A stretch of DNA of 64,000 nucleotides from Spirosoma sp. SC4-14 (GTDB lineage Bacteria > Bacteroidota > Bacteroidia > Cytophagales > Spirosomataceae), in the NCBI RefSeq assembly GCF_037201965.1, contig NZ_CP147518.1, forward strand, positions 3,093,001 to 3,157,000. Direction: 5' to 3'. Both the position numbers and the translations under genes were made by a program. The stretch's first letter is position 1; each line of letters opens with the position of its first letter. This document shows positions 8,724-16,734 of this stretch, in pieces. A model generated the notes under the pieces. The model was not told the DNA's origin. It worked only from the letters and a program-made list of their open reading frames with translations, and did not search any database.

Positions 8724-10880
8724 CTACCCAATCCGTAAAGGTAGCGACCGAAGTCGCTTGCCGGTAGCGGCAAAGAGGGCATTAGCCAGAGCGGGAGCAA
8801 TGGGTGCCACCCCTGGTTCGCCAGCGCCACCCATCTGTTCGGTGCTCGGAACAATATGGACCTCAATGATTGGCATTTCGTTGATACGCAGCATTCGGTA
8901 ATCGTGAAAATTGCTTTGCTGAACCCGGCCTTCGGCAAATGTGATTTCGCCATACAAGGCGGCTGTCAGACCATAAACAATGCCGCCCTCCATTTGCGCC
9001 ACAACGCCATCAGGATTTACCGCCAGGCCACAGTCAATGGCACATACTACCCGATGCACCCGAATCTGCCCGTCGCTAACAGATACGTCCGCAATCTGAG
9101 CGACATAGCTTCCCATAGCTTCACAAACGGCTATGCCACGAACCATCCCATTGGATAGTGGTTTATACCAGTTTGCTTTTTCAGCGGCCAGATTGAGTGC
9201 TGCCAGATGCCGGGGGGCGTGTCTCAATACTGTACGACGATAATCAAGAGGGTCTTTCCCTGCTCGGCAAGCCAGTTCATCCACCAGCGTTTCTATAACA
9301 AAAACGGAATGCGTGGCTCCAACAGATCGCCAGGGCAGCACCGGAACGCCTACCTGAGTAGTATGCAGCTCAAAGGAAAAATTGGGGATATTATCTGAAT
9401 AAGGAGCACCTTTTGTTACTAAGCTGTAGTCGATTCCGTTATGCACAATCATATCGGCCAGTGGTGTATTGGTAAATAACGACTGGCCAACAATGCGATG
9501 GAGCCACGCATTCGGCAGGCCATCTGACCCCATACCTACGTGAACAAAATGGGTATACATGGGCCGGTAATAGCCCCCCCGAATATCGTCTTCGCGAGTC
9601 CAGACCAGCTTAATGGCTTTGCCACTGAGTTTGGCAATCTGCACCGCTTCCATCACCCAATCGGAACTAAAAGAACCACGTCGGCCAAAACTGCCGCCCA
9701 GCCGGGGTGTATACAACTGAACCTGTTCGGGCTTTAGGCCGAGGTAAGCCGCTATTTCGGCCTGGTGTAATAACGGCGATTGCGTTCCGGTCCATACCTC
9801 ACAGCTATCCGGCAAAATGCGCACCGTACAATTCAATGGTTCCATTGGGGTATGGGCCAGATACGGAAAGCTGAAAATTGCTTCGATCTGTTGGGTTGTC
9901 TGGGATAAGGCTGTTGTTACATCCCCTTTTCGGGCGAATGAAATACCTTCCGTTTGAGCTAGTTGATGGTAATGTTCCATCTGCTTTGTGCTACTTAACG
10001 TCGCGTTCGATCCTAAGTCCCAGTCAATCTGCAAGGCATCCCGCCCTTTTTTGGCCGCCCAGAATGAATCGGCAATAACGGCAACCCCCGTGGATACCTG
10101 CAACACTTGCCGAACCCCGTGTATCGTTTTTGCTTTATCAGCCCTGAAGGATTTAACTGTTGCGCCAAAAACCGGCGGATGTGCAACAACAACGGTTAGT
10201 AAACCGGGGAGGTGAATGTCGAGTCCATAAACGGCCTTACCATTTATTTTCTCAGGCGTGTCGAGTCGTTTTTGCGATTTACCAATGTATTTCCAGTCTC
10301 TGGGCTCCCGCAAGGTTACCGAAGGAACAGGTAATGTTGATGCTTCGGCTGCCACTTCACCATAGCTGATGCGCTTAGCTCCTGCCAGTACGTAGCCGTT
10401 TTCTGTGCGACATTCTTCGGGCAGGACTCCAAGTGTTCGGGCTGCGGCTATCGTAAGCATCACACGCGCCGTAGCGCCAGCCTGCCGATAGCGATCAAAC
10501 TCCTGAACGGTGCTTTCTGAGCCTCCCGTTGAATGGTAAGCCAGATTGCCGAAGAAGTCCGGTGCATTTCCCGGCGGACTGGCTTCTACCCGTATTTTCG
10601 TCAGGTCGCAGTCGAGTTCTTCGGCAATAAGCATGGGAAGCGTAGTCCAGATTCCCTGCCCCATTTCCACCTTCGACAAAATCACATGAATGCTACTATC
10701 TGAGCCAATACGCAGAAATGCATTCATCGGTGTCGTATTCAAAATTGGAGGAGCAACCGCATGGGCCACTGCTTTTTCGGGCAAAGCAATGGCAACCAAT
10801 AATCCACCACCGGCAAGAGCGCTGATTTTAAGAAAACTTCGCCGGTCGGGCAGATTGGTTTTAGGCGCTATATCGTCCAT
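8724..10880 (-). CDS. Xanthine-dehydrogenase-family molybdopterin-binding subunit (IorB-like)
   Basis: 718 residues, the usual length for isoquinoline 1-oxidoreductase beta-type or membrane aldehyde dehydrogenase large subunits. The N-terminus carries a twin-arginine export signal ([15 protein letters not shown], Arg13-Arg14), so the mature enzyme should be periplasmic. Motifs visible include [19 protein letters not shown] and C-terminal [18 protein letters not shown], with Glu688 as the likely active-site base of the family. Such enzymes hydroxylate aldehydes or N-heterocycles at a Mo centre and pass electrons through a [2Fe-2S] subunit. No gene for that small subunit is adjacent, which is odd. 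It is the last gene of the operon that begins at 12930, 14 bp after the preceding gene. Substrate unknown. Confidence 0.9.
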   Translation of the reverse strand: MDDIAPKTNLPDRRSFLKISALAGGGLLVAIALPEKAVAHAVAPPILNTTPMNAFLRIGSDSSIHVILSKVEMGQGIWTTLPMLIAEELDCDLTKIRVEASPPGNAPDFFGNLAYHSTGGSESTVQEFDRYRQAGATARVMLTIAAARTLGVLPEECRTENGYVLAGAKRISYGEVAAEASTLPVPSVTLREPRDWKYIGKSQKRLDTPEKINGKAVYGLDIHLPGLLTVVVAHPPVFGATVKSFRADKAKTIHGVRQVLQVSTGVAVIADSFWAAKKGRDALQIDWDLGSNATLSSTKQMEHYHQLAQTEGISFARKGDVTTALSQTTQQIEAIFSFPYLAHTPMEPLNCTVRILPDSCEVWTGTQSPLLHQAEIAAYLGLKPEQVQLYTPRLGGSFGRRGSFSSDWVMEAVQIAKLSGKAIKLVWTREDDIRGGYYRPMYTHFVHVGMGSDGLPNAWLHRIVGQSLFTNTPLADMIVHNGIDYSLVTKGAPYSDNIPNFSFELHTTQVGVPVLPWRSVGATHSVFVIETLVDELACRAGKDPLDYRRTVLRHAPRHLAALNLAAEKANWYKPLSNGMVRGIAVCEAMGSYVAQIADVSVSDGQIRVHRVVCAIDCGLAVNPDGVVAQMEGGIVYGLTAALYGEITFAEGRVQQSNFHDYRMLRINEMPIIEVHIVPSTEQMGGAGEPGVAPIAPALANALFAATGKRLRSLPLRIG

Positions 10881-10894
10881 TGATCCGTTGTTCT

Positions 10895-11821
10895 TTAATC
10901 ATACATACCCATATGTCTGAAAATTTTGAGCGAACCGTTTGCCTCCCGTCGCCAGATACGAAGATCTTTCCCTAAACCAATACCCGACGATTCGCCATTT
11001 CGCCAGTTGGCAATATGACTGGCATATTCGATCACGAACGGCCCCAGATCATCGATTCGGTCGTTGCGAACATCCAGTTTTTCAAAGATGGGCAATTCTT
11101 TTGTGTGCATTTCAATATACGCATCGATCTCCTTACGGCCTTTATAGAAGGAATGGTGCTGAGCGAACAAAATGCTTTCGTCTGAATAAAACTGCATCCA
11201 TAGCTTCGCATCGTGTTCGGCGATGGTTTTCTCCATCAGTCGGTTGAGGGCCGCTAATTCGAAACGAATAGGGCTGTTGACGGGCAGATGTGCCTGAAGT
11301 GCAACATCGACTACCGGAATTTGAGGAAAGCGTAACAGGTCGGCCAGATCGAGCCAGTGATCGTAATTCCAGCCTTCGGTAATAACGGCCAGTTTAGTAT
11401 TGTCCTGCTTTTCCCAGATGGTCTGATAGTTGCCTTTCAGGTTGTATTGTTTACCAGATGTTTTCTGCGCAATAGTAAGGCTAAATTGCCCATATTCTGC
11501 AACCTGTTTGCCCAGATCGAGAATTTCGAGTTCGGTTCGGGTATATGATTTTACCGTAAATCGGTTCAGAAAAGCGTTGTAGTAGGTTAACACAGGCTTA
11601 GCGCCAATCATTGTTCGCTGCGACTCGGTCATCAGGCGTATGCCATCAGTCCAATAGTCGGGAAGTCGTTCCGTTTGCGCATTGAGCAGGCTGTTTACAT
11701 AATCGGCCCGGTATTGTTTCAGATAGGCAATCGTCTTCGCATCGGCCCGTAAATCCGGTTGCACCGGGGAAGCGGTTATGCCTGACATGGCTACAAGCAG
11801 CAGGAAATAGTGCATCAGCAT
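10895..11821 (-). CDS. Secreted protein with two NTF2-like (SnoaL/DUF4440) domains
   Basis: 308 residues from ATG 11821; an in-frame TTG at 11848 is a less likely start. A short hydrophobic signal (MLMHYFLLLVAMSGITA) leads two tandem cone-shaped-fold repeats: the first at about 30-160 with the DUF4440-type end WEKQDNTKLAVITEGWNYDH, the second at about 175-305 (AALNRLMEKTIAEHDAKLWMQF, then WRREANGSLKIFRHMGMYD). NTF2-like domains bind small ligands or act as isomerase or hydratase folds; no catalytic set can be assigned here. It sits between the esterase-like and Mo-hydroxylase genes with 29-bp and 14-bp gaps, so the three products probably act together. Confidence 0.8.
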   Translation of the reverse strand: MLMHYFLLLVAMSGITASPVQPDLRADAKTIAYLKQYRADYVNSLLNAQTERLPDYWTDGIRLMTESQRTMIGAKPVLTYYNAFLNRFTVKSYTRTELEILDLGKQVAEYGQFSLTIAQKTSGKQYNLKGNYQTIWEKQDNTKLAVITEGWNYDHWLDLADLLRFPQIPVVDVALQAHLPVNSPIRFELAALNRLMEKTIAEHDAKLWMQFYSDESILFAQHHSFYKGRKEIDAYIEMHTKELPIFEKLDVRNDRIDDLGPFVIEYASHIANWRNGESSGIGLGKDLRIWRREANGSLKIFRHMGMYD

Positions 11822-11850
11822 CAGTTTATCGATTAAGGTGAAAAGCAATC

Positions 11851-12930
11851 CTAGTTTGTGCTATCGAAAACGAGGTGCCGGTCGAGGAACGGTAACACAC
11901 GGTTATAAAATCGACCATCGTCGGTCCAAACTCTATTCCAGGGTGTTCCTCTGTATTCTTCGGCTTCGTGTTCAATACCTAATTCTTCCAGCTTTCGACT
12001 GAACACCTGATTGGAAAAGACATGGCTTTGTGTCGGATCGAAACGCCCCCAGTCAAAGGCAATACCGTGCATTGTTCTTAGGTTAGCTACGGATTCAGGT
12101 AATGCTTCTTCCAGCAAAAAACCGTGCTGATATCCCCTGATGATGCGTTCAGTTTGCGGTTTGAGGTCGCCATTGTCCGGTTCCATAAAAAAATCGCAGA
12201 AGAATGGCGGCCGATTCAGATTAGGTAAAAAAGCCTGACAGACCGTCAAAAAGAGTTTTGTTCGACCGTCGTTCCCGAGGTCATCAAATGTTTTAGCCTG
12301 GTGAATTTTTTTCCAATTCACTTCGACCAACTGAAAGGGCGTGTAGCCAATGCCGGTAGCCACCGGATGCATGGCATATACAACACTAAACAGATCGGCA
12401 CGGGTCATGGCCAGTTTCAGTGCACCACGCCCACCCATGAAATCGCCCACCAGCGCCCGACTGTTGCGGTGGCGAATGGTCCGAAACGTACTGTCGATAA
12501 AGGGCACTAACTCCTCCGTCGTAAAATCGATCCAGCGTCCGCTTACGGGTGAGTTTTCGTAGATACTACCCGTGGTTGGGGTGCTGTAATCGGCGGCCAC
12601 AAAGATGAATTCGTTAGTAACTCTGTTGGCTATTCCCCGATTCAGCAATTCTACTACTCGTCCATCCTGAAAGAGCTGGTCAGTATTCTGGAAAATACTA
12701 TGGAAGTAGTAAACAACCGGATACGATTTGCCCGATCTGTTGTAGCCAGGTGGCAGATAAACCTTCACCGTTCGGTTTAGGTCGAGGCCTATCCGGTTCT
12801 CCTGAAGCAGCCGGGAGGTTAGTTTTTTGGTCTGCACAGTGCCCGCTTTGCCGACCGGACCAGTGGCCTGGCCATAGCTACAAACCATATGGCCAGAAAG
12901 AAGCAGGAAGGTGAAAATCAGTTGTTTCAT
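11851..12930 (-). CDS. Esterase-family (PF00756-type) protein lacking catalytic Ser and His
   Basis: 359 residues from ATG 12930, chosen because it begins a clean signal peptide (MKQLIFTFLLLSGHMVCSYG); an ATG at 12996 would bury the signal behind 22 polar residues. The fold signatures of enterochelin-esterase/esterase D-type hydrolases are clear: VKVYLPPGYNRSGKSYPVVYYFHS, then RALVGDFMGGRGALKLAM. In active members the second motif reads GHSMGG; here the nucleophile is Phe164 (codon TTC, one base from TCC). The usual GGH catalytic His near the C-terminus also reads GTPWN. It is therefore likely a non-catalytic binder or an enzyme with rearranged chemistry. First gene of the operon that runs to 8724, divergent from the sensor kinase at 13205. 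Confidence 0.82.
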   Translation of the reverse strand: MKQLIFTFLLLSGHMVCSYGQATGPVGKAGTVQTKKLTSRLLQENRIGLDLNRTVKVYLPPGYNRSGKSYPVVYYFHSIFQNTDQLFQDGRVVELLNRGIANRVTNEFIFVAADYSTPTTGSIYENSPVSGRWIDFTTEELVPFIDSTFRTIRHRNSRALVGDFMGGRGALKLAMTRADLFSVVYAMHPVATGIGYTPFQLVEVNWKKIHQAKTFDDLGNDGRTKLFLTVCQAFLPNLNRPPFFCDFFMEPDNGDLKPQTERIIRGYQHGFLLEEALPESVANLRTMHGIAFDWGRFDPTQSHVFSNQVFSRKLEELGIEHEAEEYRGTPWNRVWTDDGRFYNRVLPFLDRHLVFDSTN

Positions 12931-13204
12931 AGATGGGCCATTAATTGGTACATAAAGAAATGACCTCCATCCCTTAAAAGTGAACCTATATGACAATCAG
13001 GCTCATTTACTTGATCAACTGCCGGTTTTGGGCTAATAGGGCACTCGGTATCCGTTAAGAGGATTTTGTTACCGCTTGTGTGGCAGGGCGTTCATTTCGT
13101 CAATTCATAGACGCCGTTGACATAAAGAACAGCATAAATTGAGCTGATTTCTGTAATTTCGGATCGGCCAGATTTATACCCGTTAACCGCGTGGCGCTTA
13201 TGCC

Positions 13205-14356
13205 ATGAACGTTATGCATAGTCGTCAATCCAGTCAAAATTGGTTTTTTCGGTATAAGCTCTATCACCTGCCATTCTGGTTCCTTTATCATTATCTCTGG
13301 TGGAATGTAACGCTGGGTAATCCTATCAAGGTTTTCCAGACAATTGTGATTCCACCCTATGCCCTTAAATACAGTTTCTACGTTATTTTTCAGGCACTGG
13401 CCGTTTATTTTAACCTGTATTTTCTGATTCCCAGGTATCTGGAAAAAAGTCATTTTGCGCGCTACATCAGTTACCTGGCTCTTACGGTGGTGTGTGCAAC
13501 GCTTTGCGTTGTGAGTGGTTATTACGTCAGTTCCTATGTCAGCGGTCGAACCATTGCCGACCTTTTCGGGCAATCGGCCTGTTTCAATACTTTTCTGAGC
13601 AATGCCCTGCCTTCAACGGTGGCCAGTATGACGCTGGCGATGAGTATTAAATTGACCAAAAACTGGATTCAGACGCGGCAACGGCAGCAGTTGCTCGAAA
13701 AAGAAAAGCTGGAAACGGAGCTTACGTTTCTTAAAAATCAGTTCAATCCGCATTTTCTCTTCAATACGATCAACTCCATTTTTTTTCTGATTCATAAAAA
13801 CCCTGATATGGCATCGGCTTCACTGGCCAAATTTTCTGACTTGCTCCGGTATCAGCTATACGAATGCAACGACCAGCAGATACCACTTAGCCGGGAAATT
13901 GCCTATCTGGAAAATTTTATCGAACTGGAACGACTCCGGCAAAATGCTAATGTTGAAGTTTCGGTGGACATTGTATCGGTGTTGGATGCCGATTACCTGA
14001 CGATAGCACCATTTATTGTTTTGACATTTGTGGAGAATGCATTCAAACACGTTTCGCATCATCATGACCAGTCCAACTGGATCGAACTGAAAGTGGCGTT
14101 GCAGGGAACAAAACTCATACTGCATGTAGCCAATAGCACAACCACCAACCCAGTCGCTGAGGCTATCCGGCACGGTGGCATTGGCCTCAAAAATGTACGG
14201 CGTCGGTTGGATTTGTTGTATCCCGATCACTATGAACTCGATGTTGAGAACAATGGCGATCAGTTTCAGATTCACCTGCAGCTATGGTTAACCGAATTTG
14301 TATACGCGCCCGTGCAGCAACGGGCTGGCTTCGTTGAAACCAATCGTTCTGTATGA
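13205..14356 (+). CDS. LytS/YehU-type sensor histidine kinase
   Basis: 383 residues. About four N-terminal membrane segments fall within residues 15-150, with only short external loops, so the signal is probably sensed in or near the membrane. A short coiled coil (QRQQLLEKEKLETELTFLKNQ) leads to the His_kinase motif QFNPHFLFNTINS with phospho-acceptor His183. The ATPase part shows FVENAFKHV (N box) and GGIGLKNVRRRLDLLY (G box). Its stop overlaps the start of the response-regulator gene (ATGA), implying translational coupling. It is divergent from the operon starting at 12930 with a gap of about 270 bp, which makes that operon a plausible target. Confidence 0.92.
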   Translation: MNVMHSRQSSQNWFFRYKLYHLPFWFLYHYLWWNVTLGNPIKVFQTIVIPPYALKYSFYVIFQALAVYFNLYFLIPRYLEKSHFARYISYLALTVVCATLCVVSGYYVSSYVSGRTIADLFGQSACFNTFLSNALPSTVASMTLAMSIKLTKNWIQTRQRQQLLEKEKLETELTFLKNQFNPHFLFNTINSIFFLIHKNPDMASASLAKFSDLLRYQLYECNDQQIPLSREIAYLENFIELERLRQNANVEVSVDIVSVLDADYLTIAPFIVLTFVENAFKHVSHHHDQSNWIELKVALQGTKLILHVANSTTTNPVAEAIRHGGIGLKNVRRRLDLLYPDHYELDVENNGDQFQIHLQLWLTEFVYAPVQQRAGFVETNRSV

Positions 14357-15081
14357 TCAACTGTATCATTGTCGACGATGAACCTCTGGCACGTGAGGGA
14401 TTGGCCAGTTATGTACGGGAAGTTGATTTCCTGCGGCTAATGGGCACCTGTGAACATCCGCTTGATGTGGTTCCTTTACTCGACCAGCAACCCATCGAGC
14501 TGATCTTTCTGGATATTCAGATGCCCAAGATGAGTGGTATCGACTTTCTGAAAATCGTTCAGAAGCCGCCGATGGTGGTTATCACTACAGCTTACCCCAG
14601 TTTTGCACTGGAAGGTTTTCAGTTGAACGTACTCGATTATTTGCTCAAGCCCATTACGTTCGATCGTTTCTTTAAATCGGCCAATAAAGCGCGGGAGTAC
14701 CATCGGCTCCTGACCCAGCCGTCTGTTGTGGACACGACCAACGCCACTGCCAGTTCTGATTATTTCTTCATCAAGTGCGGCAATAAGTATGAAAAGCTGT
14801 TTTATGCCGACATTCTGTTCATTGAAGGATTACAAAACTACGTAACCTTTTTTACTGCCAAAGGGAAGTATGTGACTTTGTTGAACCTTAAAAATTTAGA
14901 ACAACACCTAACCGCTCCGCCCTTCATTCGGGTGCATAAATCGTATCTGGTGGCTGTCGACAAAATTGACGGAATCGAGGGCAATGAGTTATTCATCCAG
15001 ACACACCGTATTCCTATCAGCCGGAACTATCGCGATCAGGTGATGAGCAGTGTGCTGGCCGATAAGTTGTGGAAGAAGTAA
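14353..15081 (+). CDS. LytTR-family response regulator
   Basis: 242 residues. The receiver domain (1-120) has the acidic pair Asp8-Asp9, phospho-acceptor Asp54 in LIFLDIQMPKMSG, and Lys99 in YLLKPITF. A LytTR DNA-binding domain fills about residues 138-240 (FFIKCGNKYEKLFYADILFI, then RVHKSYLVAVDKI and ISRNYRDQV). LytTR proteins bind paired direct repeats upstream of target promoters. Encoded in a 4-bp overlap with the kinase gene at 13205. It is an orthodox two-component partner. Confidence 0.94.
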   Translation: MINCIIVDDEPLAREGLASYVREVDFLRLMGTCEHPLDVVPLLDQQPIELIFLDIQMPKMSGIDFLKIVQKPPMVVITTAYPSFALEGFQLNVLDYLLKPITFDRFFKSANKAREYHRLLTQPSVVDTTNATASSDYFFIKCGNKYEKLFYADILFIEGLQNYVTFFTAKGKYVTLLNLKNLEQHLTAPPFIRVHKSYLVAVDKIDGIEGNELFIQTHRIPISRNYRDQVMSSVLADKLWKK

Positions 15082-15114
15082 ACGAGGAGCTGCGCACCCC
15101 CGCCATTCCTACCC

Positions 15115-16560
15115 TCAATACACAACAAGCTCTGGTTTACCAGACGTTAATTTCCTGTAGGGATTGGCCAGAAATTCCTGCATCAAACGTGCCCATTCGG
15201 GACCACCAACGCCATGCGAGCGTAGTTTAAAGAGGACTCGCTGGCTATTGGGCATATAATGGTGAAGCCTATCGATGTATAGCGGTCGGGTGGCGTTGTC
15301 CATCTCACCGTCGACTAACAGGGCTGGTTTGTTGGAATAGAAGGGCTTTTTGGTTTCCGGACTGATCGGTGGCACCTTCCAGCAGTCGCATAGCGGCTGG
15401 TAGACATCATTGATGTGATACCCTCTCAGGTAGGGATAGACATCATACAGTTGCTGTTTTACCTGTTCGCTATGATAAGCGGCCTGATCGGCGCAGTACA
15501 CCGACATTCGCATACCCGAAGGCCCATTATAACCACTCAGTTTGCTATCTAAAACACCTTTTACGAACCCGTGATTTCCGTGGATCATCTCCGTAATGAT
15601 GTATGGAATTTGCCGGATGCGGGCGGCATTGTACATAACATTGACCAGGTAGTCGAGCAGTTCATTTCGCGTGTATTGCACTCGCAGGGTGTCTTTTGCC
15701 CCTTTTTCAACGTACGGAAACGTAAACGTTTTGCCTTCGATACCGGTAAAGTATTGCTCGAATCGTGCCTTTAAATTGCCGTACCGGGCCTTATCGGTCG
15801 AGTCACGTTCGACGTGATCGAACAGGATGTTCAGCGCTTCGGCAAAATTGGCAGGTTCATCCTCATCAATCGGTACAAAAATGGGTAAGGGAGAGTCCAG
15901 AATTAAGGATCGGATGCGCGACGGATCTCGCTGAAGAACGGCGGTCATTAGTCCACCGCTATACGAAATACCCACCAAATTAATCGAATCGACCCTGAGC
16001 GTAGCCAGCAGATCATGTATATCAGATACGGTTTCGTCAGTATTGTAACCAGCGAGGTCGATGCCTTTGGTCTCCAGCGATTTTTTGAGTCGTTTGACAC
16101 CGACCACCTCCATGCTGTCCTTGTTCAGATTTTTGCGATAGGCTTCCCTGACAGCCTGACCCAGCTCGATACCTTCCAAATTCGGAACGGCAAAGTGAGT
16201 ACCCCGTTGTTCAAAGGCAATACAATCGCGGTCATTAATAACCAGCGACTTAACCGCTCCCTTCACCCAACCCAGTGAACTGGCACCGGGACCGCCACCC
16301 GTAAACAATACGGGGTCTTTCCGTTTAGCCGGATTTTTACTTTCGACCCAAATGAACGGTAGTTTAATGGTTTTCCCGTTCTTCTTTTTCCGGTTTTCGG
16401 GTACAATCAGATACGCACAGCGCGTCCGAAACGTACTGTCTGGCTGAACCTGACAAGGGCATGACTCCAGTTGACGAACGACGCCTGGCTGGCTTCGAGC
16501 CAGGGTAATGCGGCAAACGAAGAAGAAAGTAAGTACGGCTAGTTTGGGCAGTTGATTCAT
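15115..16560 (-). CDS. Secreted alpha/beta hydrolase, tripeptidyl/prolyl aminopeptidase-like
   Basis: 481 residues with an N-terminal signal (LAVLTFFFVCRITLA). The order of motifs is that of TAP-like hydrolases: oxyanion strand VLFTGGGPGASS at about 84-95, FEQRGTHFA, nucleophile elbow INLVGISYSGG with Ser199, and a C-terminal TAP-type domain PALLVDGEMDNATRPLYIDR containing the acid, followed by LRSHGVGGPEW with the probable catalytic His. Members cleave N-terminal peptides or esters, in Gram-negatives usually in the periplasm. A Cys-rich stretch after the signal (ESCPCQV) could form a disulfide. Convergent with the response regulator (34-bp gap). Confidence 0.85.
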   Translation of the reverse strand: MNQLPKLAVLTFFFVCRITLARSQPGVVRQLESCPCQVQPDSTFRTRCAYLIVPENRKKKNGKTIKLPFIWVESKNPAKRKDPVLFTGGGPGASSLGWVKGAVKSLVINDRDCIAFEQRGTHFAVPNLEGIELGQAVREAYRKNLNKDSMEVVGVKRLKKSLETKGIDLAGYNTDETVSDIHDLLATLRVDSINLVGISYSGGLMTAVLQRDPSRIRSLILDSPLPIFVPIDEDEPANFAEALNILFDHVERDSTDKARYGNLKARFEQYFTGIEGKTFTFPYVEKGAKDTLRVQYTRNELLDYLVNVMYNAARIRQIPYIITEMIHGNHGFVKGVLDSKLSGYNGPSGMRMSVYCADQAAYHSEQVKQQLYDVYPYLRGYHINDVYQPLCDCWKVPPISPETKKPFYSNKPALLVDGEMDNATRPLYIDRLHHYMPNSQRVLFKLRSHGVGGPEWARLMQEFLANPYRKLTSGKPELVVY

Positions 16561-16734
16561 CGGTATCTGCTTTTTTCAGCAAAACAATCGGATTACCCGC
16601 GCAGATTTTAGTAAAAAACGGACATTCTCAGTCCCGACTGCCTGTTGAAATGCACTATGCCAGCCATGTCCATTCCTGCGCGGTAAGCTGGAAACTTCCG
16701 ATTACAGATCAGGTTACTGCCAGAACACTAACTA

